Source of the DNA: Parashewanella spongiae
GTDB lineage: Bacteria > Pseudomonadota > Gammaproteobacteria > Enterobacterales > Shewanellaceae
NCBI RefSeq assembly: GCF_004358345.1
Contig: NZ_CP037952.1
Span: forward strand, 2,294,001 to 2,358,000
Direction: 5' to 3'
Length of the DNA stretch: 64,000 nt
This document shows positions 47,901-57,553 of this stretch, piece after piece. Under the pieces are notes generated by a model, which was given only the letters and a program-made list of their open reading frames with translations, was not told the DNA's origin and searched no databases. Position 1 is the first letter of the stretch. Every line of letters starts with the position of its first letter. The position numbers were made by a program, and so were the translations under genes.

Positions 47901-49790
47901 AGTGGTCGTGACTTTTACGGTCATGAAGCGCAAGAGTTTACATTACCTACGTTAGCAACACCTGAATTTGATCTTCATGATGTAATTGGTAAAGAAAATC
48001 TAACGTCTAAAGAAAAGACATTTGAATTACCAACCATCACATTACCTGAAATTCAAGGCGTTGATTGGGCTAAGTATCTCCCAGATCTCGATAGTCAATT
48101 TGATTTGCTGAAAGATAATGGTGACATGGCACTTGTTGCAGGTGAAACAAATAAAGTATTAATGGGAAGTGGTGGTGATGCCGCCATTGTTGCAGGTCGC
48201 AGTAACTGGTTACAGTCCGGTGACGGTAATGACATTGCTTTACTCGCTGGTGAAACTAACCAGTGGTACGGTAATGATGGCAATGACTTGGCAATCGCAG
48301 GTGGTAAAGAGAATACTCTCTTTGGCGGTAAGCATAATGACGTGCTCATCAGCATGGGACAAGAAAATACGATTGAAGCAGGTACTGGGCGAGATATCTC
48401 AATTGCTATCGGAGATCAAAACCAGATTTCCAGTACAGATGGTGATGACTTATCTGTTGCAATTGGTAATCAAAACAACATTGAAGCCGGTAATGGCAAA
48501 GCCAATACTCTGATTGCCATTGGTCGTACGAATGATGTCAGAGGTGCGAATGCAGATGATTTGGTTATCACTATTGGTGAAACCAATAATGTTTACGGAA
48601 ATTCAGGCCACGATACTCTTTCAGCTATTGGACAAAACAATACTATCTACGGTGGCGATGGCAATGACGTGCTGCTTGGTGTTGGTGATGAGAATACGTT
48701 GAAAGGAGATGCGGATAATCGTTATTCCGGGAATGATGTCGTTATTGGTCTTGGCGGTGAAAATTACCTGACAGGTGGAAAAGGTGATGATGCCCTTTAC
48801 GGTGTAGGCCAAAGCAATGAAATCATTGGTGGCTCTGGCAACGACTTTGGTGTTGTTGCAGGTGAATACAATGAAACTAGTATGGGTTCAGGTAACGATA
48901 TCACCATTGGTATAGGCAGAAATAATGATTTATCAGCAGGCAGTGGAGATGATTTTCTTATTAATTTGGGAGTAGACACTTATTTAGGTGGAGGCTCTGG
49001 AAATGATATCTTCTTCAACTTCGGTACTTCAGGTGAGAACGATGGAGGAAGTGGTGATGATGCTTTCTTAAGCTTTGGCTGGGGTACGCTAGATTTAATG
49101 CAATCTTCTGATCTTACTGATGATTTATATCTTCTTTACAAAGGCATGAATACTCTCCTTGAAGCGAATACCAGTTTTTATGTTGATGCTTTAAGCAACT
49201 GGATAAACACAGACAATACTCTGACGTTAGAAGGCGGCGAAGGTAATGACTACTTTGCTTCTGGATTTGGTCATCAAATAGCTAAAGGTGGTGAAGGTGC
49301 AGATACTTATGCATTTTATGCTGATAGTGGTGAATTCACTATCGAAGATAGTAAAGGTATTGATACTCTTGAAATTAAAAATTTAGGTTTGGACTTTGTT
49401 TTAGATTTAGATAATTTATTTTATAAAGACGGTCAGTTAACGGTAGTAAATAATTATCAAAGCTATGGCAGTATAAATATTTCTGGTTTTGATTCATCAG
49501 ACAAACTGGTATTTGGTAATACTGAAATAAACTTTAGTGAATTAACAAACTATTGGGATAAGCAAGAAGACAAACTCTATTCATCAATTCGTGCAGAACT
49601 TCCTAACTTTTCTGAATTATCTTCTGGATTAACAGATATCTACGACAGTCTTAATGGAAGTGTTTTAGATGCAAATAATCCTTGGGTCACAGACTTCTTT
49701 AGTAAAGGCTTAACAGGGGCGTCAGATTCATTGCAAGGTTTATTTTCTAATGTTGATTCACAAATAAGAAGTTCATCAATGTTTAGTTGA
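44997..49790 (+). CDS. MARTX-repeat-like giant secreted protein without effector domains
   Basis: About 1597 aa from ATG 44997 (MGLWSWVKSAVTGNWEGDGS), which has ACAGGT upstream; the N-terminus recalls MARTX toxins, which start with a short W-rich segment ending TGNY. Residues about 30-690 are about 30 Gly/Asn/Asp repeats of 18-20 aa of the form A-GG-ANIV-SGNGNNDI. Residues about 700-1040 form a Pro/Ile strand-rich region (IPTLTIPQFDFEIPDLPEL and similar). A second repeat block spans about 1040-1370. The C-terminal 200 aa probably hold the type I secretion signal. No cysteine protease, actin cross-linking or other effector domain is seen. Ca-binding and surface adhesion or toxin-delivery roles are inferred. 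Confidence 0.82.
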   Translation: MGLWSWVKSAVTGNWEGDGSSEHKTLIHLRAQMWGNGGNDHLTAYGAWANIWGGSGSDTLEAWAGNARLYGESGNDRIVSNGANAEAYGGTENDYIEVTGIKAKADGGDHNDTVIGRGIHATLSGGNGNDTVKAYGAYATVSGGSGNDILRAYGLYVKVYGGIGDDRISSVAGGAKIYDWNGNNKIYAAAGANIIETGWAFSKGNDRIEAIGGANIISAGGGNNDIDVLGGGNLIQTAHGNSDIVAGGLANIVLSGNGNNDVTALGGANILLLGHGSNDVNAGGGANVVMSGNGDNDILAAGGVNIVMTGNGHNDITALGGGNLITAGNGNDEIKAGGLANVIVAGNGNNNIKALGGSNFIQSGKGDDHIVAGGGGNAIVAGDGRNEIYALGYANGIWGGKGDDHVAVGGRYNTSILGDGNNNLISVGELNVAFSAGGDDFIGMYGMSNIAHAGGGDNVIAALGNSNVQITASGDDLLLAGGVGNLQVAGDGDNALAAAGLVNIQWAGSGDDTMLAAGKGNIQLAGDGNNSLFAAGQYNFQLSGSDDDFAIALGQYNISVTSSGKDTVVAGGQYNVVFSGGDDDTLLVAGETNVVATGWGNDTGIFGGKNNIVLLEGGDDTAIVGGKTNVVFAGGGDDKLLIAGESNYVTAGSGSDLLIVGGKNNWVATDNEVTFNLEDLPGGGEYSFDYSKNKNLGEYVDSNSARNLEANLTASAEVRMSGELAAIFPDIEFSQADTPDWSIPTLTIPQFDFEIPDLPELKSPEADFKYGSLPSYGVPSISLPTLSTPELQIPNITLPSITIPRLADMNIDLRDWNIAGSYDLNFGIDGTGAAASELLNGLTGGTQYLGEELDSKVREAANTAESNDLGIFASGEFDLTDSPNRESTESNKIGINYIVGEQSKEFEFFKPLVESIDQDRDTTPESSGERATNEFRLPTITIGALTAPNIRLNSFSFEGFSSLLAKKISGRDFYGHEAQEFTLPTLATPEFDLHDVIGKENLTSKEKTFELPTITLPEIQGVDWAKYLPDLDSQFDLLKDNGDMALVAGETNKVLMGSGGDAAIVAGRSNWLQSGDGNDIALLAGETNQWYGNDGNDLAIAGGKENTLFGGKHNDVLISMGQENTIEAGTGRDISIAIGDQNQISSTDGDDLSVAIGNQNNIEAGNGKANTLIAIGRTNDVRGANADDLVITIGETNNVYGNSGHDTLSAIGQNNTIYGGDGNDVLLGVGDENTLKGDADNRYSGNDVVIGLGGENYLTGGKGDDALYGVGQSNEIIGGSGNDFGVVAGEYNETSMGSGNDITIGIGRNNDLSAGSGDDFLINLGVDTYLGGGSGNDIFFNFGTSGENDGGSGDDAFLSFGWGTLDLMQSSDLTDDLYLLYKGMNTLLEANTSFYVDALSNWINTDNTLTLEGGEGNDYFASGFGHQIAKGGEGADTYAFYADSGEFTIEDSKGIDTLEIKNLGLDFVLDLDNLFYKDGQLTVVNNYQSYGSINISGFDSSDKLVFGNTEINFSELTNYWDKQEDKLYSSIRAELPNFSELSSGLTDIYDSLNGSVLDANNPWVTDFFSKGLTGASDSLQGLFSNVDSQIRSSSMFS

Positions 49791-49792
49791 AA

Positions 49793-49825
49793 ATATTGAG
49801 CTCTAATTTAATTAGAGCTCAATAT
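49793..49825 (+). terminator. 33-bp palindromic hairpin after the first RTX-type gene
   Basis: ATATTGAGCTCTAAT TTA ATTAGAGCTCAATAT, a perfect 15-bp stem starting 2 bp past the stop codon. It lacks a T-tract, so it could be a 3' stabiliser or weak terminator. Confidence 0.6.
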
Positions 49826-49969
49826 GAAGGAGGAGAAAATTAAATTTGGGGTTTAATTTAAATAATTAAAGTAAACAAGTATTAGTTAAAAGTTAGCAAG
49901 CCAATAATTACTTTCATAATTCATATTTAAATGATGGCTTCGCTCAACATTAAGTAAGTGAGTAGTAAA

Positions 49970-52900
49970 ATGACGAGTCAAACAAATAATCTTCAGGGTG
50001 AACAATTAGTTGATGTTCTGAATTCAGAGATCAGTGAAACTACAACAAATGATATGATTGCAACCTTTGTTGCAAAATATCAAAAGTTTTTATCTCAAAA
50101 ATTAGTAGAAGCACGAACAAATAAAACTGAAGTAAATATTACTTCAAATGATTTGGTGTCATTGCTGACTGATGCGGCTACAGAAGTAGGAGTTGAAAAC
50201 GGATCGGCAGTAATAAATGAACTTATTGAAGATCCAAGTATAAAAAGTATTCTTGATTCATTTCTAGCAGATCCATCGACGTCTGCTCAACAAGAAAGTG
50301 ATAGTTTATTAAAAGACTTTGATGATGTTGTTAATTTTGAAGATAACGTAGATGTTTCAAATATTGACACTTCAGAATTTAATACAACGGCACTTGATTT
50401 TGCTCAAACTCAATTATCATCATTGGGAAGTATTGCATCTGGCACCTATTCAGAAATTGGAAATGCCAAAAGAGGGTTAGTAAGCCACCAATATAATAAG
50501 TATCTAAATATTCTAAAAGATCCTGATGTTGCAGATACATTTAAAGATATTGCTTTTGAAAAAATAGTGAGTGACACAGGAACGCTTAGGCATTTAACGC
50601 TTTTAGCTAGAGATTCTAGTGTTGATTTAAATTATAGAGGTGCGGCTTATCGAACAATCATGGCCAACTTCAAACGTCATGGTGTAAAAGACGGAATTCT
50701 TAATACAATAGGGTCGAAAGTATCAGATACCGTTTATGATAGTGAAATTGTTGGTTCAGATGTTCTACAAAAAATAGGTAAAAAAATTCTAGGAGATACT
50801 CCTCCTGAGTGGCTTTATGAACGCTCAGGAGACTCACGAATTGTAGGGGCATCAACAGAGCTTGAATTCGTAGCTACTCCAGTTTCCGCACTTACTGGTA
50901 TCGGAACAGGGGCTGTTAGTGCTGTAAGTGGAATATATGGTGCAGCCACAAGCGGCTTACTTGCAACAGAGGCGCAAGGCCATGAACGAGCACAAGCAAT
51001 TTTAGGATCTGTTGCTGGAGGTACAAGCTTTTTAAGAGGTATTTATAGCATAACAGATACCATTGCAACTCAAATAGCGAAACGAGGTGGAACAGGTACA
51101 GTAACTAAGGTTGCTAGTTTTCTTAGCACAACGGCAACGAAAACGGCAGGAGGATTAACCTCAACATCTAGGCTTACAAAAGCTGCATCAGGGTTTGGTA
51201 TCGCTGTGGGTAGTGCGTTAGCAATCGGAACAGGTGTAACAGCGATTACAATGGCATCACTTGATGCTGATGCCGCTAGACGTAGCGGCAATCATGGTCG
51301 TGCAGCAATGTACGGTATTCAGGCAACATTAGACTCAATTGGACTTGTGCTTGATGTAGTAAGTTTAGTTGCTGACTTCTTACCGCCAATAGGCACAGTA
51401 GTGAGTGCCGTTTTGGATATTATTAATCTTGGTATTGCCGGTTTAAGCACTTTATTTGGCGCATTAGCGGATCTTGTTGATACTCGTTCCGATGAAGAAA
51501 AATCAGAGCAGGCTCTTGATGCATTAATTGCTAGTGAAGCATTTACTCAACAAATAGATTCTTTAGCATCAGATTTTAAAGAGCAAGGTTATGATGTTTT
51601 TGAATACATCGTAGATGCGGAAAATACAGGAACAACTGAAGGGGACGCTGACGGTTCAGAAATTGACAGAACGATTACTCGATATCTCACTGACGAAGCG
51701 CAAAGGTTGAACGAAGATAATAATGCTCGAAAGGCTATCGTTGATGCATCTTCAAGTGGACGAGAGCTTGATGGTGGCAATAAGGATGATTTTATTGATG
51801 GAGGCCAAGGAGCTGACACCATTCGTGGACATAAAGGTGACGATATTCTTCGGGGAGGTTCAGGACAAGATAGCATCTTCGGCGGAGAAGGCGATGATGA
51901 TCTATCAGGAGGTTCGGGCGCAGACTCATTGTTCGGCGGTCCAGGAAACGATACGTTAAGGGGCACACCAGGAACTGACCGCATTATTGATGGTGGAGAA
52001 GGCGATGATACATTTGTTTTAGAGAACCTCTCATCAACACTCTTCCCTGTACTGAGATACAGTCACGCAGATAGAATTAAAGTTACTCAACAGTCAAGTA
52101 GCGGAACTTCACGCCATAGCAGTGGTTTTTCAGAAATTTTCACATTAATGGGCAGTGAAATCAATCTACAAGATGAAAAGGCTTATTACCGCTTTACTCC
52201 TGACTTTAAAGCCTTACAAAAACATGGACTATTAGATAGCTATAGTTTCAATGGTACTGGCGATAACAAAGTTCGCGGTCCTATTGTGCAAAACGCAGAT
52301 CGTTTACTAGGATTGGACTCTCAACATTGGACAGAAATTGGCTCAGGGAATGCGATATACGATGTGGCTCAAACCGAAAAGCTACAAGTTTTATATACAC
52401 ATCAAATTGATAGTCGCGGTAATATTGTTGGGCTTAAATATCAAACGGATATCAAAAATTCAAATTTAAGAAACCAGAGAAACACAAAACAATTTTTTGT
52501 AACAGATGGTGCGGATATCTTTGTTGCAGTAAAACAAGGTGATGAATTAACTTGGTTTAACACAGGTAAAACCGTTCAGCCAATTCTTGCTCATTACTCA
52601 GATACATTGTTTGATGATGGGTTTGATGGTAGAGCAAAAATACGTGTCTCTAGGGGAGGACGTACCTATAACATACAAAACCCAGATTATGGTTCTATCA
52701 ATATCAACCCCACACAACTTCTTGCTTTCATCATTCATAATGGATACGTAGGTACAACTATTCAAGACGTTGAAACTATTATCGCTGATACCGATGGCAC
52801 TTATCGCGAAAACCATGCGCTGAATGCAAATACAGTAGTTCAAGGTTCGAATAAAGATGAAGCAATTAGGATTAAGTTGGACTCTACTGTCAATGCTGCA

Positions 52901-55609
52901 GGTGGGAATGACACAATTGTTATCCAAGATGCTAAAGGCGATATAACCCAACGACTTTCTGTTGATGGAGGTGCTGGAGAGGATACCTTAAGAATTAATA
53001 GCGGTTCTGACGTTACAGTTACACTTTCGGATCCTGATTCAGATTCTACGAGTTCCAGTTATATTACTGGAGTGGAAAATATCATGTCTGACAGCGGCAA
53101 TGATACCCTCACAGGAAATCGGTTAGCCAACGTAATTGCTGGTAGTGAAGGAAATGACACTATCAATGCAGGAGATGGTAACGATGTTATTTCAGGTGGC
53201 ATAGGTTTGGATACCATTGATGGTGGTTTAGGTAGTGATACTTTAAATTATTCACTTGAAAATAATACTACCCTTAATGCTTCTGGCGTTAGAGTCTCTC
53301 TTGAAGACGGGGAAACTTACGACAATGCTCATCACTTTGGTGAAGGTTTACTTGACAGGTTTGAGAATATTGAAAATGTATTTGGTACAAGGTTTAACGA
53401 TAGGATTGTAGGTGATAGTGCCGATAATACTTTAGGTGGTGGAGCTGGTAATGACAGAATTTTTGGACATGGCGGCAGTGACTTTTTATTAGGTGGAAGT
53501 GGTGATGATACTTTAACTGCAGGATATGCAAACGAAACCACACCAATTACAGAACAAAAAGCCAGCTACTTTTCGGGTGGTTTAGGAAGCGATACTATAA
53601 TTGGTGATGGCGGTGGTGACACTGTAAGTTATAGCATTGATAAAGAAGACGCCAAGCTAGCACATAGAATTATCTTAGGTGAAGAAGGCGTATATGGCAG
53701 TACCCAGTCAAGTTCAACATTGCAAACGTCAAGAACTGGGCAAGCAGTAGATCCTGTGGCAACCCGCAGCCAATTTACTGATAATGATAAGTTATTAAAT
53801 ATCGATAATGTTATCGGTGGTGAAAAAGATGACTATATCGTCGGTAATAGTCAGTCAAATGTTTTAAATGGTGCTGATGGGAATGATCGAATCTTAGCTG
53901 GAGAAGGGGCTGATTCAGTTTACCTTAGTTCAGGTAATGATGTGTTAAGTGGCGGTGGAGGTCAAGATACTCTAATTGTTGATACCAAGAAACACGCCCA
54001 CTTTATTGATTTAGAAGAAGGAACCGCACGTAATTCCGCAAGCTTTGCCGAACGATATTCAATTGACGGCTATACAATAGGAAAACTGAAAAAAGGCGAT
54101 GTTGTAACCATAGAGCTAACGAATGATGATGGTTCTACTTACTCAGAAGATTTTACTTTAAAAGGCAACTTAGCAGCTTGGGCTTGGCCAACATTTATAA
54201 ACCGACAAATTAATGAAAGCTCAACGCTTTCAAAATTCATTTTAGGCACTCAATTAAATTCCGGTTACCGAGATTATGTGACACTACTAAACAATTGGGA
54301 GGGTAGCGGCGTTCGCTTGTTGATTAATGGTGAGGATAAGTCGTCAAAGCTTTACAGTATAAGTTCAAAGGCTTTACCTAAAGAATCTGCGATAGCTTCA
54401 TTAGACTCATTTGAGTCAGTTGATGCATCTCAAACCAATAGACATGCGGATATAAGAGGAACTCAAGGCGATAATGTCATTAAGTCAGGTTCTGGTAGTG
54501 ACTATTTGGAAGGTAAAGCAGGAGATGATCAATTATTAGCAGGCGCAGGAGATGACACTGTATACGCTGGAGCAGATAACGATTCGATACTTGGTGGAGC
54601 AGGGCGAGATAATCTCTATGGCGAAAGTGGCACTGATCTAATACTTGGTGGAGAAGGTGACGATAATATTTTCGGTGGAACAGAGTCAGATGTTCTATAT
54701 GGTGGTCTAGGTAACGATGTAATTAAAGGCGGTGAAGGGAATGACTATCTCTTTGCAGATGGTGGTTCAGATGTTCTAAAAGGTGGTGCAGGTGACGATA
54801 CTTATACCATTTTTGAAAACAGTAAATACAGCCATATTGAAGATAATGAAGGCAAATCAAACCTCACCTTTGAAGGTATTCGTAAACAAGATATAGAAAT
54901 TCAATTTACGGACAGCACAAGCCCGACAGGCCATAACAACCAAATGTATTTTGTGGATAGACACTCAGGCAACGTACTTGTCGGTATAACGTTAATTAGA
55001 TCAGTTGAAGAGTTAGTCCACTATCAAAATGAGTCGAATGTATTTAACCTTTTGGTTAAAGCTAACTTGAGCACTCTTGGCACTGTTTCTTTTTCAGATG
55101 GCGAACTCAGTGGAGCAGATTTACACAGCTTCATTGTAGAGCAAAGCTTACCAGCAATAGAGCGCTTAAGTTGGGATCAAGGAGCTCGAACATTTGGTAT
55201 AAATAATCCAGCAGAAACGCAAGGAGATCAAAGTTACACCTTCACAGGTGGTAACCTGCAAGTGCAGGATATAAATGGTACTGACAGCCTTAATGTAGAG
55301 AACCTTGATCATGTCAGCTTTTTTAGAGAAGGAAATGATTTAAAGATTTTTGATCTAGATGGCATTGGGCAGTTTGACTCGGCAAAAACAGACCATTCAA
55401 TCACATTGCTTGACTACTTTGGAGAGGGTGAAATCGAATCGATTTCGCTCACTGAAAGCAATCAAACCTTATCTTCAGATGATGTATCTCGCCTTGTTCA
55501 AGCCACATCTCAGTTCTTAGCTGAACATGGTGTTTCTGATATTGGTTCAGCAGATATTAGTGAATATAGAGATGAGTTGATCAATTTAACAACTACAACA
55601 CTCGGATAA
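49970..55609 (+). CDS. RTX toxin-like protein with hydrophobic domain and Ca-binding repeats
   Basis: About 1879 aa from ATG 49970 (MTSQTNNLQGEQL); GTG 49958 is an alternative. Residues about 1-290 are helical. Residues about 300-510 hold several hydrophobic, Gly/Ala-rich segments (VSALTGIGTGAVSAVSGIYG; FGIAVGSALAIGTGVTAI; LVLDVVSLVADFLPPIGTVV), as in pore-forming toxin domains. RTX nonapeptides GGxGxD occur in blocks near 600-680, 1085-1180, 1290-1340 and 1475-1600. The C-terminal 250 aa end ELINLTTTTLG, consistent with a type I signal. It would be exported by the HlyB/HlyD pair and fold on binding Ca. Membrane insertion is inferred. Confidence 0.88.
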   Translation: MTSQTNNLQGEQLVDVLNSEISETTTNDMIATFVAKYQKFLSQKLVEARTNKTEVNITSNDLVSLLTDAATEVGVENGSAVINELIEDPSIKSILDSFLADPSTSAQQESDSLLKDFDDVVNFEDNVDVSNIDTSEFNTTALDFAQTQLSSLGSIASGTYSEIGNAKRGLVSHQYNKYLNILKDPDVADTFKDIAFEKIVSDTGTLRHLTLLARDSSVDLNYRGAAYRTIMANFKRHGVKDGILNTIGSKVSDTVYDSEIVGSDVLQKIGKKILGDTPPEWLYERSGDSRIVGASTELEFVATPVSALTGIGTGAVSAVSGIYGAATSGLLATEAQGHERAQAILGSVAGGTSFLRGIYSITDTIATQIAKRGGTGTVTKVASFLSTTATKTAGGLTSTSRLTKAASGFGIAVGSALAIGTGVTAITMASLDADAARRSGNHGRAAMYGIQATLDSIGLVLDVVSLVADFLPPIGTVVSAVLDIINLGIAGLSTLFGALADLVDTRSDEEKSEQALDALIASEAFTQQIDSLASDFKEQGYDVFEYIVDAENTGTTEGDADGSEIDRTITRYLTDEAQRLNEDNNARKAIVDASSSGRELDGGNKDDFIDGGQGADTIRGHKGDDILRGGSGQDSIFGGEGDDDLSGGSGADSLFGGPGNDTLRGTPGTDRIIDGGEGDDTFVLENLSSTLFPVLRYSHADRIKVTQQSSSGTSRHSSGFSEIFTLMGSEINLQDEKAYYRFTPDFKALQKHGLLDSYSFNGTGDNKVRGPIVQNADRLLGLDSQHWTEIGSGNAIYDVAQTEKLQVLYTHQIDSRGNIVGLKYQTDIKNSNLRNQRNTKQFFVTDGADIFVAVKQGDELTWFNTGKTVQPILAHYSDTLFDDGFDGRAKIRVSRGGRTYNIQNPDYGSININPTQLLAFIIHNGYVGTTIQDVETIIADTDGTYRENHALNANTVVQGSNKDEAIRIKLDSTVNAAGGNDTIVIQDAKGDITQRLSVDGGAGEDTLRINSGSDVTVTLSDPDSDSTSSSYITGVENIMSDSGNDTLTGNRLANVIAGSEGNDTINAGDGNDVISGGIGLDTIDGGLGSDTLNYSLENNTTLNASGVRVSLEDGETYDNAHHFGEGLLDRFENIENVFGTRFNDRIVGDSADNTLGGGAGNDRIFGHGGSDFLLGGSGDDTLTAGYANETTPITEQKASYFSGGLGSDTIIGDGGGDTVSYSIDKEDAKLAHRIILGEEGVYGSTQSSSTLQTSRTGQAVDPVATRSQFTDNDKLLNIDNVIGGEKDDYIVGNSQSNVLNGADGNDRILAGEGADSVYLSSGNDVLSGGGGQDTLIVDTKKHAHFIDLEEGTARNSASFAERYSIDGYTIGKLKKGDVVTIELTNDDGSTYSEDFTLKGNLAAWAWPTFINRQINESSTLSKFILGTQLNSGYRDYVTLLNNWEGSGVRLLINGEDKSSKLYSISSKALPKESAIASLDSFESVDASQTNRHADIRGTQGDNVIKSGSGSDYLEGKAGDDQLLAGAGDDTVYAGADNDSILGGAGRDNLYGESGTDLILGGEGDDNIFGGTESDVLYGGLGNDVIKGGEGNDYLFADGGSDVLKGGAGDDTYTIFENSKYSHIEDNEGKSNLTFEGIRKQDIEIQFTDSTSPTGHNNQMYFVDRHSGNVLVGITLIRSVEELVHYQNESNVFNLLVKANLSTLGTVSFSDGELSGADLHSFIVEQSLPAIERLSWDQGARTFGINNPAETQGDQSYTFTGGNLQVQDINGTDSLNVENLDHVSFFREGNDLKIFDLDGIGQFDSAKTDHSITLLDYFGEGEIESISLTESNQTLSSDDVSRLVQATSQFLAEHGVSDIGSADISEYRDELINLTTTTLG

Positions 55610-55624
55610 AAATAATAACGATAA

Positions 55625-55646
55625 GTGGGCAAAGCGATTTGCCCAC
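55625..55646 (+). terminator. hairpin between RTX toxin and lipase genes
   Basis: GTGGGCAAA GCGA TTTGCCCAC, a perfect 9-bp stem followed by AATAAAAAG. It lies 15 bp after the toxin stop and 18 bp before the lipase ATG, so it could attenuate read-through into the lipase. Confidence 0.65.
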
Positions 55647-55663
55647 AATAAAAAGGGTTAATT

Positions 55664-56896
55664 ATGAAAAAGTTTAAAACAGCGCTTTTAGTTGGTGCAA
55701 TGGCAGCAGTCGGTTTGATAATGCCTCAAGAGTCAATTGCTGCTCAGAAAATTGACAAGTTAATCGTGCTTGGTGATAGTCTTTCTGATGATGGTGGTGA
55801 TAACTCAACTTGGTATCTGTTAAAAACATTAAATGGTCAGACAGGTGAAGCAGGGCTTCAACATATGCAACCTTGGGTTCGTTCTTGGTTGTCTGAAACC
55901 ATTCCTGGTTATGAATGGAGTTGCAGTTGGTCATGGGTTCCATGTAAAACAACTGAAAGAACAGCTCTCAAAGGTGTTATCAAATTATTAAGTGCTTCAG
56001 GAGCCGTACCAGTAGCACCTGCAGAACATTATGATAATGGTCGTTGGAGTAACGGCCCAATGTGGCCTGAGTACCTTGCTGGAAAAATGGGTATCTCAGT
56101 TAGCGATAAAAACCGCTATCGGAATATTTCTCATGCTGGCGGCTGGTCTTTGTGTGTTGGTGATAAATCATTAAGTATTAGAGACTTAACTGGTGATATT
56201 GCAACAGTTGCACAAAATATGGTTAACGGTAGCTTGATCCCACCTTGTTTAAAATTGATGGCTAAAGGTTACAACTATAAATATGGTAACTATGGGAAGA
56301 ACGACCTTGTTGTGGTCTTTTTTGGTGGTAATGACTACTTGAATCGTTTTCAAGATCCAGCTCGTGTTGTAGCGGCTCAGCTCGAAGTTATTCAAGATGC
56401 AGTAGAGAAAGGTGCGAAAAACATCGCTTGGTTAAATATGCCTGATATCTCACAAACCCCTCGTTTTTTAACTGGGGGCGCTCAAAACCATGCTGAAGAA
56501 ACATCAAAATTGATTGAAACACACAATGTAATTCAGAAGGCATTTGGTAGTTTGTTTCAAATATTTTATAAACAACAAGGTGTAAACCTCATCAATATTG
56601 ATGCAAACAAAATTTTCAGGGATATCTTAGACAACTCTAGCTCGCATGGATTATTTGTACTAGATAGACCTTGTTCAACAATCCCTGCACCGGGTTTAGA
56701 TGACATTGAAATTGTAGAAAATAATCCTAGTTTCAATGCCATCAATGAAATGGCTGAACCTAATGGTGGAATTTGTGAAAGCCAAGATGAATATGCATTT
56801 TGGGATGGTGTGCATCCGACTACAGCAACACATCGTATTATTGCTGATAAAGCCTGTGAAATTTTAAAAGAAAAAGGCTATCAGTGTAATATTTAA
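55664..56896 (+). CDS. exported GDSL/SGNH lipase-acyltransferase
   Basis: 410 aa. Signal peptide MKKFKTALLVGAMAAVGLIM..ESIAA. SGNH blocks: VLGDSLSDDGG (nucleophile Ser), SHAGGW (Gly), FFGGNDYLNRF (Asn) and FWDGVHPTTATH (Asp/His). This is the arrangement of bacterial phospholipase/glycerophospholipid-cholesterol acyltransferases (Aeromonas GCAT, Legionella PlaC, Vibrio thermolabile haemolysin). Six or more Cys suggest disulfides in the secreted enzyme. It is next to the RTX toxin, with a hairpin between, so it is probably part of the same virulence or predation locus. The exact substrate is unknown. Confidence 0.88.
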   Translation: MKKFKTALLVGAMAAVGLIMPQESIAAQKIDKLIVLGDSLSDDGGDNSTWYLLKTLNGQTGEAGLQHMQPWVRSWLSETIPGYEWSCSWSWVPCKTTERTALKGVIKLLSASGAVPVAPAEHYDNGRWSNGPMWPEYLAGKMGISVSDKNRYRNISHAGGWSLCVGDKSLSIRDLTGDIATVAQNMVNGSLIPPCLKLMAKGYNYKYGNYGKNDLVVVFFGGNDYLNRFQDPARVVAAQLEVIQDAVEKGAKNIAWLNMPDISQTPRFLTGGAQNHAEETSKLIETHNVIQKAFGSLFQIFYKQQGVNLINIDANKIFRDILDNSSSHGLFVLDRPCSTIPAPGLDDIEIVENNPSFNAINEMAEPNGGICESQDEYAFWDGVHPTTATHRIIADKACEILKEKGYQCNI

Positions 56897-57316
56897 ATTT
56901 TAACTCAAGTTTCGGAGTTCATTTTTAGCTAAAATCATGGGTACTTTCCAGTAGAAATAGCCTCTTGGCGTAATGTAAAAGTATCCATTTGCAAGACTTG
57001 ATTAAAAAACGAGGTCACTTCTTCGTTGATTTTATTCAGTATGATTTCGCTTTCTGTTGTTGATAACGAAGAAATACTAGAAACTGCATCGCTGATCAAA
57101 GCCTTAAATAAGCCCCATAATTTACAAGCAAAATCTAAATTTTGTAGACTGTCGCAAAACAGGTTTCTTGAGTCACAGACTTTGCTGTTTTCATCATTTT
57201 GCTTCGCATGCAGAAGCAAGCAAAACATCAACCCTTTTAGATGAATTGAAGCAATATAAGCACTGTAATGACGACTTTGCTCACTCAAAAAGCCAAGATG
57301 TTGTTTGGCTTCCTTG

Positions 57317-57553
57317 AACCTAGAAACATCAGTTGACTGCGTTCTCAAGCGTAGAAAAAATGGCTGATAGTAAGGCGTAGCTTACAGCAAGTAGTTATTC
57401 TACTTGCAAAAGTTACAACGCAGATAGCAGTCATTTTAGCAAGCTTGTGAGCGTAGAGCACTTCACTCATTGGGTGAAAGCCATGATGATAAAATCATCG
57501 TATTGCTCAAACAGTTACTCGTATACTCAGCGTTCAACTGATGTTTTTAGGTT
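57317..57553. mobile_element. MITE family A, copy 2
   Basis: AACCTAGAAACATCAGTTGA (57317-57336) mirrors TCAACTGATGTTTTTAGGTT (57534-57553) with one mismatch. The interior shares GCAAGTAG-TTCTACTTGCA and ACAACGCAG-TAGC blocks with the copy at 58057-58290, read inverted. Inserted in the IS4-like transposase. Confidence 0.7.
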
